Positions 1 to 6,941 of a stretch of 29,030 bases of DNA are shown piece by piece. The notes under the pieces were generated by a model. The model saw only the letters and a list, made by a program, of their open reading frames with translations, made no database searches and had not been told where the DNA came from. The stretch is from Fimenecus sp051881435. Its GTDB lineage: Bacteria > Bacillota > Clostridia > Oscillospirales > Acutalibacteraceae. A program made the translations under genes and the position numbers. Position 1 is the first letter of the stretch, and every line of letters starts with the position of its first letter. Where the stretch lies: assembly GCA_051881435.1 (NCBI GenBank), contig JBJEPW010000036.1, positions 1 to 29,030 of the forward strand, read 5' to 3'.

Positions 1-97
1 TGCTTTTGAGACGGCAGTCGGGCTGACGCCCGACAACGGTGAAAAAGTGAAAATGCACCGTAATATCAAATTTTCGGCATATTGTGTTCGACTCCCC
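1..97. other. gene-free left edge with a short hairpin
   Basis: I see no coding sequence here. A perfect 7-bp hairpin (GTCGGGC, loop TGAC, GCCCGAC) lies at 17-34. It has no T-run on either side, so it is more like the GC-rich intergenic hairpins seen elsewhere in the window than an intrinsic terminator. It could also belong to a gene lying to the left of the window. Confidence 0.4.
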
Positions 98-694
98 TCA
101 CCTTAAAAGGAAAGCAATATAAGCATAAACGGGAATTGCGAGGAACACTATCCACGCAACCGCCCACATATGGAATACAAGCCCTGCGAACAAATACACG
201 ATTACTGCAAGCAAAGAAACAGAAGATGTAAGCATTAAAGCCGTAATTCTTTTTGTTTTTCCTGCAAGCAAAGAAATTGCGACAGTCAGCAAAAGCGGTA
301 TTAAAAGGAACATCATCCATGTGGGGTGCCAAATTTTAAGCGCAAATCCCACCAAGACATAGATGACAACAACCGCAATGGAGATAATAGGCATAATTTT
401 CATCAATTTTTTACCCTTAATCTGCGTCTGTGTCATAGGAATTTTCTCTTTTACTCTTTTTTCTTCTATTACTTCTTTCTTCGGTTCACTTTCACTGTTA
501 CCCAAAAGCTCATCAAGAGTCATATGGTAAATCTCTGCCAAAGCAATAAGATTATCCGTATCGGGAGAGGCCTCTGCCCGTTCCCATTTTGAGATTGACT
601 GTCGGCTAAGCCCCAGCTTTTCTGCTAAAACCTCTTGTGAATAGCCTTTTTCTTTTCTCAAAGCCACAAGTCTGTCTGCAAGTTTAATATTCAT
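98..694 (-). CDS. XRE-family HTH regulator with a four-segment membrane tail
   Basis: A 198-residue protein. Residues about 5-60 form a Cro/CI-type helix-turn-helix (LSRQSISKWERAEASPDT is the recognition region). A charged linker (about 68-90, rich in K and E) leads to four hydrophobic segments between about 98 and 198. The membrane part looks internally duplicated: VVIYVLVGFALKIW...WMMFLLIPL is echoed by VIVYLFAGLVFHMW...WIVFLAIPV. Such membrane-tethered XRE proteins are common in Firmicutes, and the ligand is usually unknown. The start at 694 has a GAGAGGT ribosome site. The gene begins 14 bases after mltG ends, so the two are probably co-transcribed. Regulatory role is inferred from the fold; the target is unknown. 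Confidence 0.85.
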   Translation of the reverse strand: MNIKLADRLVALRKEKGYSQEVLAEKLGLSRQSISKWERAEASPDTDNLIALAEIYHMTLDELLGNSESEPKKEVIEEKRVKEKIPMTQTQIKGKKLMKIMPIISIAVVVIYVLVGFALKIWHPTWMMFLLIPLLLTVAISLLAGKTKRITALMLTSSVSLLAVIVYLFAGLVFHMWAVAWIVFLAIPVYAYIAFLLR

Positions 695-708
695 AATTTA
701 CCTCTCAA

Positions 709-1644
709 TCAACCGTTTTGTTCTGCTCCCGTAAGTCTATCCTTATTCTCCTCCCAATATTTTGAGTGTTCCTCATACGAAGATGAAAAATACGACTCAT
801 ACGGCTCAACCGTTCCGATAATGAAATACAAATAATCGGTTTGAGCTGGACTTATTGCCGCCTCAATGGACGCCATACCGGGATTACAAATGGGACCCGC
901 CATAAGGCCTGAACAGCGATAGGTATTATAATAGTATTTAAAATAATCAAGTTTATCGGGATAAATCAGCTCAATTACTCCCGTGCAATACTTAATTGTG
1001 GGGTCACACTGAAATTTCATACCCGCTTTAAGTCTATTGTGAAGAACGGACGAAATAAGCGGCCTTTGCTCGTTTGAATAAGCTTCTTTCTCAATTAAAG
1101 AAGCCATTGTAAGAATTTCGTGAAGATTATAGCCGCTTTGGCGTACCTTTGCCATAAAGGACTCGTTGAACTTCTGCTTTGTGCCGTTTAAGAACAGTTC
1201 AATAATTTCCTTGGCGCCTGCACCCTCGGGAATGTCATATGTGAGGGGGAAAAAGTACCCTTCAAGATAAAAGCAAACATTGGGGGCGCTTCCTAAATCC
1301 TTTAAAAACGGATATTTTGAAACATCAAGCCACTCCTTATATGTTTGCGCGGCTTCGATAAACTCCTCAGAGGTGCAAAGACCTTTATCCTCCAAAAGCC
1401 ATGAAATTCTGACAAGCGTATATCCCTCAGGGATAGTTACTTTAACGGTTTGAGCTTCTTTTTGATTATCCGAACCTTGCTGTGCGGAATTATCGGATGT
1501 GCTGTCGGTTTTTCCATCGGTTACAACCTGACCGTTTTGGACAACTGCTCCCGAACCGTCCTCCTGCTCACTTTTCTTTTTGCACGAGGCAAAAGCAAAC
1601 AGAATTGAGAACACCAGCAATAATGATACAACCTTTTTTACCAT
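709..1644 (-). CDS. mltG: endolytic transglycosylase MltG (YceG-like), predicted lipoprotein
   Basis: MltG cleaves nascent peptidoglycan glycan strands at the outer face of the membrane and helps set strand length. The YceG domain occupies about residues 70-300 of 311, with the conserved catalytic-region motif ASLIEKEA followed by NRL and FQCDPTIKY. I choose the ATG at 1644 because AGAAAGGA lies just upstream; a TTG at 1665 would add seven residues without such a site. The N-terminus is a hydrophobic stretch ending FAFASC followed by lysines, which looks like a lipoprotein signal instead of the usual single transmembrane anchor. A Ser/Gln/Asp-rich linker follows the cysteine. The product sits upstream of the XRE gene and downstream of the hydrogenase operon. 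Confidence 0.88.
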   Translation of the reverse strand: MVKKVVSLLLVFSILFAFASCKKKSEQEDGSGAVVQNGQVVTDGKTDSTSDNSAQQGSDNQKEAQTVKVTIPEGYTLVRISWLLEDKGLCTSEEFIEAAQTYKEWLDVSKYPFLKDLGSAPNVCFYLEGYFFPLTYDIPEGAGAKEIIELFLNGTKQKFNESFMAKVRQSGYNLHEILTMASLIEKEAYSNEQRPLISSVLHNRLKAGMKFQCDPTIKYCTGVIELIYPDKLDYFKYYYNTYRCSGLMAGPICNPGMASIEAAISPAQTDYLYFIIGTVEPYESYFSSSYEEHSKYWEENKDRLTGAEQNG

Positions 1645-1674
1645 AAAAATCCTTTCTTTCCGCAACTTTTACAA

Positions 1675-1708
1675 GAGGACGGAAAATACCCAAGCATTTC
1701 CCGTCCTC
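1675..1708. terminator. hairpin between hydrogenase operon and mltG
   Basis: A 13-bp stem (GAGGACGGAAAAT at 1675-1687 with ATTTCCCGTCCTC at 1696-1708, one G:T wobble) and an 8-base loop. The T-run (CTTTTT) is on the plus-strand side. Read in the minus direction, as the flanking genes are, the tail is only TTGT. It may attenuate rather than stop transcription from the hydrogenase operon into mltG. Confidence 0.55.
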
Positions 1709-1730
1709 CGCTTTTTAATTTACTGAAAAA

Positions 1731-3470
1731 TCAATACTTCTTTCTCGCAACATATGATGTATGGAGAATTTCGTGAGCCTTATGGCTGCCGGGTTTGCCC
1801 AAATACTCTGTATAAAGAGTCTTGATAGCCTCATTTTCATGAGATTTTCTCTTGGGATTGTTTCTGTCGGCAGTATAAAGAGCCTCTGCGCGTCTTGCTT
1901 TAAGGTCAACGAAGTTACGAACAACCGCATGCTGAATAGGCTGACCGCCGCCGTTGATACAACCGCCGGGACATCCCATAATCTCGATAAAGAGATACTC
2001 GCTTGTGCCGTTCTTAACCTGGTCCATAAGAACCTTTGCGTTCTTTGTACCGCTGGCTACTGCAACCTTAATTTTCTGACCTGCTACATCATACTCGGCT
2101 TCCTTAACGCCTTCCATACCGCGAACCTCGGTAAAGTCAACATTTTCAAGCTCTTTGCCTGTAAGCTTTTCAACCGCTGTACGGAGAGCCGCTTCCATAA
2201 CACCGCCTGTTGCGCCGAAGATTGTAGCCGCGCCTGTGCTCTCGCCGAAGGGAGAATCAAATTCTTCATCGGGAAGGTGCTTAAAGAAGATACCTGCGTT
2301 TTCAATCATTCTTGCAAGCTCTCTTGTTGTGAGCGCAATATCAACATCGGGATAACCCGAAGCCGCCTGATTATCACGCTTTGTTTCAAATTTCTTTGCA
2401 GTACAAGGCATAATGCCAACAACTACCATATTTGCAGGGTCAATACCCATCTTCTCGGCATAATATGTTTTCATTGTTGCGCCGAACATCTGCTGAGGTG
2501 ATTTGCAGGTGGAAAGATGAGGAATCTGCTCGGGATAGTAATGCTCGCAGTACTTAATCCATCCGGGTGAGCAGGATGTAATCATAGGAAGTGTTCCGCC
2601 GTTCTGAACACGCTCAATAAGCTCGTTTGCCTCCTCCATAATTGTAAGGTCGGCGGCAAAATCTGTATCGAACACCTTGTCAAAGCCAAGGCGGCGAAGA
2701 GCGGCAACCATTTTACCCTCAACATTTGTACCGATATGCATACCGAAAGCCTCACCGAGAGTTGCACGGATTGAGGGAGCGGTATGAACGATAACGAATT
2801 TATCGGGGTCGTTGATAGCGGCGAGAACCTTATCGGTATCGTCCTTTTCAACGATAGCGCCTGTGGGGCAGTTTACGATACACTGACCGCAGGAAATGCA
2901 GGAAACATCTGCCAGATCCTTATCAAACGCAGAGCTTACATGTGTATCGAAGCCTCTTGCATTCGCACCGATAACGGAGATACCCTGTTGGTCGCAGGCG
3001 GCAATACAACGGCGGCAAAGAATACATTTATTGTTATCTCTTACCATATGAGCCGCTGAATCATCAAAATTGTAATGAACAACGTCTCCCTCGTAACGGT
3101 TTACATCGTCAACGCCGAATTCCTTACAGAGCTGCTGAAGCTCGCAGTTTCCGCTGCGTACGCAGGAAAGGCATTTTTTATCGTGAGTTGAAAGGATAAG
3201 TTCAAGAGTTAATTTTCTTGAATGTCTTACCTTTTCTGTGTTGGTGAAGATTTCCATACCCTCGTTAACGGGGAATACGCAAGCGGCAACAAGGCTTCTT
3301 GCGCCCTTAACCTCTACCATACACATACGGCAAGCGCCGATTTCGTTAATCTTTTTAAGATAACAAAGGGTGGGGATTTCTATACCCGCATAGCGTGCAG
3401 CTTCAAGAATGGTGCTGCCCTGAGGTACAGAATAAGATTTATTGTTAATTTTAACATTTACATTTTCCAT
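1731..3470 (-). CDS. hndD: [FeFe] hydrogenase catalytic subunit, HndD/HydA type
   Basis: The H2-forming or H2-oxidising subunit of a soluble multimeric hydrogenase. Numbering from the GTG at 3479: an N-terminal [2Fe-2S] domain (C39, C50, C53, C67), a His/Cys3 cluster site (H99, C103, C106, C112), two [4Fe-4S] sites (C152/155/158/162 and C194/197/200/204), then the H-cluster domain with L1 TSCSPGW (301-307), L2 MPCTAKKFE (358-366) and L3 EIMGCPGGCINGGGQP (499-514). I prefer the ATG at 3470 (579 aa), which sits 10 bases after AAGGAG, over the GTG at 3479, which is only one base away. That ribosome site overlaps the stop of the upstream subunit, so translation is probably coupled. L1 has a Ser where TSCCPGW is usual. 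The domain order matches NADP-reducing or bifurcating enzymes. Confidence 0.95.
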   Translation of the reverse strand: MENVNVKINNKSYSVPQGSTILEAARYAGIEIPTLCYLKKINEIGACRMCMVEVKGARSLVAACVFPVNEGMEIFTNTEKVRHSRKLTLELILSTHDKKCLSCVRSGNCELQQLCKEFGVDDVNRYEGDVVHYNFDDSAAHMVRDNNKCILCRRCIAACDQQGISVIGANARGFDTHVSSAFDKDLADVSCISCGQCIVNCPTGAIVEKDDTDKVLAAINDPDKFVIVHTAPSIRATLGEAFGMHIGTNVEGKMVAALRRLGFDKVFDTDFAADLTIMEEANELIERVQNGGTLPMITSCSPGWIKYCEHYYPEQIPHLSTCKSPQQMFGATMKTYYAEKMGIDPANMVVVGIMPCTAKKFETKRDNQAASGYPDVDIALTTRELARMIENAGIFFKHLPDEEFDSPFGESTGAATIFGATGGVMEAALRTAVEKLTGKELENVDFTEVRGMEGVKEAEYDVAGQKIKVAVASGTKNAKVLMDQVKNGTSEYLFIEIMGCPGGCINGGGQPIQHAVVRNFVDLKARRAEALYTADRNNPKRKSHENEAIKTLYTEYLGKPGSHKAHEILHTSYVARKKY

Positions 3471-3484
3471 ATCAGGCACACTCC

Positions 3485-5272
3485 TTACTTCTTGACAATT
3501 GCGCCGAATTTACAGGTTTCCATACAAACTCCGCACTTAACGCACTTATCTTTATCAATACTGTGAATTTCCTTAACTGCGCCGCTGATTGCGCCCACGG
3601 GGCACTTTCTTGCGCAGGCAGTACAGCCCTTACACTTTTCAGCGTCGATTGAATAGCTGACAAGCTTTTTACAAACGCCTGCGGGGCAAGTCTTATCAAC
3701 AATATGGGCAATATACTCCTCGCGGAAGAATTTAAGCGTTGCCAAAACAGGGTTGGGAGCTGTTTGACCGAGTCCGCAAAGTGAGTTTTCTTTAATGTAA
3801 TAGCAAAGCTCTTCAAGCTTATCAAGGTCTTCAAGTGTTGCCTTACCGTCGGTAATCTTTTCGAGCATCTCACGAAGACGCTTTGTACCTACACGGCAGG
3901 GAGTACACTTACCGCAGGACTCATCAACTGTGAAATCAAGGAAGAACTTGGCAATATCAACCATACAGTTATCCTCGTCCATTACGATAAGTCCGCCCGA
4001 ACCCATCATACAGCCGATTGCAGTAAGGTTATCATAGTCAATGGGAGTATCCATAAGAGAAGCGGGAATACATCCGCCTGAAGGTCCGCCTGTCTGAGCG
4101 GCTTTGAACTTTTTGCCGTTGGGAATACCGCCGCCGATTTCTTCGATAATCTCGCGAAGGGTTGTTCCCATGGGGATTTCAACAAGACCTGTGTTCTTGA
4201 TTTTACCGCCCAATGCGAATACCTTTGTACCCTTTGATTTTTCGGTACCCATTGATGCGAACCAATCGGCGCCGTTTAAGATAATCTGGGGAACGTTTGC
4301 AAAGGTTTCAACATTGTTTTCTGTTGTGGGCTTTGCAAAAAGTCCCTTAACCGCGGGATAGGGAGGACGGGGTCTGGGCTCGCCTCTGTTACCCTCGATT
4401 GAGGTCATAAGAGCTGTTTCCTCACCGCACACGAATGCGCCTGCGCCGAGACGGATATGAAGGTCAAAATCAAAGCCCGAATCGAAAATATTCTTACCGA
4501 GAAGTCCGTATTCTCTTGCCTGGTCAATAGCAATCTGAAGTCTCTTAACAGCGATAGGATATTCTGCACGGACATAAACATAACCCTCGGTAGCACCTGT
4601 TGCATAACCGCAGATGGTCATTGCCTCAACGATACAGTGAGGGTCGCCTTCAAGCACGGAACGGTCCATGAATGCACCGGGGTCGCCCTCGTCGGCATTA
4701 CATACAACATATTTCTGGTCAGCCTGATTAGCCGCAGTAAAGCTCCATTTAAGACCTGTGGGGAATCCGCCGCCGCCGCGTCCGCGAAGACCTGAATCCT
4801 TAACTATCTGAATAACCTGCTCGGGAGTAAGCTCCTTCAAGCATTTTGCAAGAGCCTGATAACCGTCGTAAGCTATGTATTCATCAATATTTTCAGGGTC
4901 GATAACACCGCAGTTACGCAAAGCAACACGGTGCTGTTTTGAGTAGAAATCGGTCTCTTTAAGAGATTTGATTTCATCGGTGTGAACAGTTTCATCATAG
5001 AGAAGTCTTGTAACAATTCTTCCCTTGAGAAGATGCTCTTCAACGATTTCGGGAATATCCTCTACCTTAACCTGTGAATAGAAGCTTCCCTCGGGATAAA
5101 CAATCATAATGGGGCCGAGAGCGCAAAGACCGAAGCAACCTGTTCTGATTACCTTTATCTCCTCGCTGAGACCTTTTTCGGCAATTTGGGTTTCGAGAGC
5201 CTCAATAATTGCCGCACTGTTTGAAGAGGTACAACCGGTACCGCCGCAAACAAGCACATGAGCACGATACAT
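3485..5272 (-). CDS. hndC: NuoF-like NAD(P)/FMN subunit of the hydrogenase, HndC/HydB type
   Basis: The flavin subunit that exchanges electrons with NAD(P)H. Of 595 residues, about 1-90 form a thioredoxin-like [2Fe-2S] domain (C9, C14, C46, C50). The NuoF core follows, with the FMN/NAD motif GLRGRGGGGFPTGLKW (161-176), DEGDPGAFMDR (194-204) and CGEETALMTSIEGNRGEPR (282-300). A [4Fe-4S] site comes next (C453, C456, C459, C499). The C-terminal tail carries two ferredoxin [4Fe-4S] motifs (C547/550/553/557 and C577/580/583/587). This NuoE-like head plus NuoF plus 2[4Fe-4S] layout is typical of HndC/HydB and not of respiratory complex I. It ends 14 bases before the hndD start and begins 12 bases after hndB. 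Confidence 0.95.
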   Translation of the reverse strand: MYRAHVLVCGGTGCTSSNSAAIIEALETQIAEKGLSEEIKVIRTGCFGLCALGPIMIVYPEGSFYSQVKVEDIPEIVEEHLLKGRIVTRLLYDETVHTDEIKSLKETDFYSKQHRVALRNCGVIDPENIDEYIAYDGYQALAKCLKELTPEQVIQIVKDSGLRGRGGGGFPTGLKWSFTAANQADQKYVVCNADEGDPGAFMDRSVLEGDPHCIVEAMTICGYATGATEGYVYVRAEYPIAVKRLQIAIDQAREYGLLGKNIFDSGFDFDLHIRLGAGAFVCGEETALMTSIEGNRGEPRPRPPYPAVKGLFAKPTTENNVETFANVPQIILNGADWFASMGTEKSKGTKVFALGGKIKNTGLVEIPMGTTLREIIEEIGGGIPNGKKFKAAQTGGPSGGCIPASLMDTPIDYDNLTAIGCMMGSGGLIVMDEDNCMVDIAKFFLDFTVDESCGKCTPCRVGTKRLREMLEKITDGKATLEDLDKLEELCYYIKENSLCGLGQTAPNPVLATLKFFREEYIAHIVDKTCPAGVCKKLVSYSIDAEKCKGCTACARKCPVGAISGAVKEIHSIDKDKCVKCGVCMETCKFGAIVKK

Positions 5273-5284
5273 TCCGTTTCCTCC

Positions 5285-5659
5285 TTATTTAACAATTGCG
5301 CCGATTGTATATTCAGCAACGGGATTTCCGTTTACAATATGGTCGTTAACAATTTTTGCGACCTTATCGGCAGTCATTTTAACATATGTAACCTTTTCTT
5401 TTCCGGGCTGGATAACCTCAACAATAGGCTCATACTGGCACATACCGATGCAACCGGTCTGTGTAACAGAAACACCTTTGAGATTTCTTTTTGCAACCTC
5501 ATCAACGAATGCGTTAAGAACAGGTCTTGCGCCCGCCGCAATACCGCAGGTTGCCATACCGACAACTATTCTTATTGCATCGTCGCCTGTGTCCTCACGA
5601 ACCGTCATTCTCTGCTTTGTCTTATCTCTTATAGCCATAAGCTCTTCAAGAGTTTTCAT
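5285..5659 (-). CDS. hndB: thioredoxin-like [2Fe-2S] ferredoxin, HndB-like
   Basis: A small (124 aa) hydrogenase accessory subunit with a thioredoxin-fold [2Fe-2S] site. The cysteines are in MATCGIAAGARP and TGCIGMCQYEP, the CxnC...CxxxC spacing of this family. I choose the ATG at 5659, which sits 7 bases after a GGAGGT site; the upstream GTG at 5668 is too close to that site. The first codons overlap the end of the HATPase gene by 14 bases, so translation is probably coupled. It is likely to carry electrons between subunits or to dock them. This specific role is inferred from homologous operons, not visible in the sequence. Confidence 0.9.
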   Translation of the reverse strand: MKTLEELMAIRDKTKQRMTVREDTGDDAIRIVVGMATCGIAAGARPVLNAFVDEVAKRNLKGVSVTQTGCIGMCQYEPIVEVIQPGKEKVTYVKMTADKVAKIVNDHIVNGNPVAEYTIGAIVK

Positions 5660-6209
5660 TTTCAGCACCTCCGTACAAATCGTTAGTATTTTCGTTAATA
5701 TAATCCTTTAACCATTCGGACACCTCATATGTGTCCAGAGGGACATCGCCCAAAATCTTTTTAATCTCTCTTGTATCAAGCACAAATTCGTTGCCGTCAA
5801 CCGCGCGGCGATATATAAAATCACGGTCCGTATTCATAGTGATAAGCATAACCACAGTTGACGCTACATCACCCAACGGAGTAAAGTCAACACTGTCCGT
5901 TTTAAACAGCGCCCTGACTTCCGTTCCCACAGAAAGGCGTGATTTTATTTCAAGACTGCCGCCTGTCATTTCAGCCGCCATTTTAAACAGCGGTATGCCC
6001 ATACCCACCTTGCGAGTTGTCCTTGTTGTATAAAACGGGTCAACCACGCTTTTAACCTGCTCCTCGCTCATTCCTTTTCCGTTATCGTAAATACCGATAA
6101 GCAAGGTGTGCTCCTCTGTATTTTCCGAAACCTCAACGGTAATGAGAGCGGCGCCGGCAGTAATTGAATTTTGGGCAACATCAAGAATATTAAGAGACAG
6201 CTCTCTCAT
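5646..6209 (-). CDS. HATPase (GHKL) protein embedded in the hydrogenase operon
   Basis: A 187-residue ATP-binding protein of the histidine-kinase/anti-sigma fold. It shows the N-box (LNILDVAQNSITAGA, about 5-19), the G1 box DNGKGM (about 42-47) and the G2 region KVGMGIPLFKMAAEMTGG followed by GTEV. No phospho-acceptor His domain, sensor domain or transmembrane segment is present, so it cannot be an ordinary sensor kinase by itself. It overlaps the hndA stop by one base (TAATG) and hndB by 14 bases, so it is made together with the hydrogenase. Genes like this recur in clostridial Hnd/Hyd operons. A regulatory or assembly role is plausible, but its partner is unknown. Confidence 0.85.
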   Translation of the reverse strand: MRELSLNILDVAQNSITAGAALITVEVSENTEEHTLLIGIYDNGKGMSEEQVKSVVDPFYTTRTTRKVGMGIPLFKMAAEMTGGSLEIKSRLSVGTEVRALFKTDSVDFTPLGDVASTVVMLITMNTDRDFIYRRAVDGNEFVLDTREIKKILGDVPLDTYEVSEWLKDYINENTNDLYGGAENENS

Positions 6210-6706
6210 TATGCCATATACTTTTCAAGGATTCCGGGGATATCGTCGCCTGTAAGCTTACCGTAAACCTCATCGTTAACGGTGAGAACGGGGGCAAGTC
6301 CGCAAGCGCCTATGCAACGGCATGCTTCAAGTGAAAATCTGCCGTCGTCGGTGCATTCGTCAGGACCGATGCCCAACTTTTCGGTGAGCTTATCAATAAG
6401 CTCCTGAGCGCCCTTAACATAGCAAGCGGTACCAAGGCAAACCGAAATGTTGTACTCGCCCTTGGGAGAGAGCGCAAACTGCGCATAGAAGGTTGAAACG
6501 CCGTAAACCTTTTCAAGCGGTACATCCATACCCTCTGCAATCATTACCTGCACCTCATAAGGAAGATAATCGTAAATTGCCTGTGCCTGCTGCATTACAT
6601 GCATGAGCATACTTTTGTCGTCCTTATTGGCTTCAATTACAGCTTTAAGCTGTGCTTCCTGCTCCGGAGTTCCCTTAAACGGAATGGAACTTATCTTTTT
6701 GAGCAT
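6209..6706 (-). CDS. hndA: NuoE-like [2Fe-2S] subunit of the hydrogenase, HndA/HydC type
   Basis: The first gene of the operon. The product (165 aa from the ATG at 6706) is a NuoE/24-kDa-type subunit: a helical N-terminus (about 1-75, including YDYLPYEVQVMIAE) followed by a thioredoxin-like [2Fe-2S] domain with cysteines in CLGTACYVKG and CRCIGACG. It passes electrons between the flavin subunit and the other clusters. The start is set by AAGGAGG about 10 bases upstream; further upstream starts have no ribosome site. The stop codon overlaps the start of the HATPase gene by one base. A candidate promoter and a 9-bp stem-loop lie in the leader. Confidence 0.93.
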   Translation of the reverse strand: MLKKISSIPFKGTPEQEAQLKAVIEANKDDKSMLMHVMQQAQAIYDYLPYEVQVMIAEGMDVPLEKVYGVSTFYAQFALSPKGEYNISVCLGTACYVKGAQELIDKLTEKLGIGPDECTDDGRFSLEACRCIGACGLAPVLTVNDEVYGKLTGDDIPGILEKYMA

Positions 6707-6778
6707 TTGTAGGTTTCCTCCTTTTTTCGATATACGGAGTGCCGCCGTAACGGCTGCCCACCCCATTAAACGCATTTA

Positions 6779-6836
6779 TACCGCACAAAAATCCATGTGC
6801 GGTAGATATACTATTTAATTGTAACAGTATATGAAA
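6779..6836 (-). promoter_or_regulatory. candidate promoter and 5' stem-loop of the hydrogenase operon
   Basis: On the minus strand TTTCAT (6836-6831), a 17-base gap and TAGTAT (6813-6808) make a moderate sigma-A promoter, placing the start near 6801. A perfect 9-bp inverted repeat (TACCGCACA at 6779-6787, TGTGCGGTA at 6796-6804, 8-base loop) covers or follows that start. It could be an operator or a protective mRNA 5' hairpin. No clear Rex box is seen. The leader to the hndA start is about 95 bases. Confidence 0.45.
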
Positions 6837-6941
6837 TGATTATAGCAGAAACGGAGAAAAATGTCTATTTATTTTTACAAATAATTATGCAAATATAGGT
6901 ATTATTGGCATTTCGCACATAATAAAGTAATATTTTTGTAC

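Noticed and set aside
66..332. Plus-strand open frame at the left edge
   Set aside because: It runs antisense into the XRE gene, has a low-complexity Cys/Phe-rich translation and no ribosome site.
1761..2501. A 246-codon open frame on the plus strand inside hndD
   Set aside because: It is fully antisense to a confidently identified hydrogenase gene, its translation is Cys/Ser-rich with no domain, and it has no ribosome site. It is a by-product of the codon pattern of the true gene.
6806..6836. Rex-type redox operator upstream of the hydrogenase operon
   Set aside because: The stretch ACTGTTACAATTAAATAGT has one half resembling a Rex half-site, but the second half does not fit the TTAACAA arm, so I do not call it.
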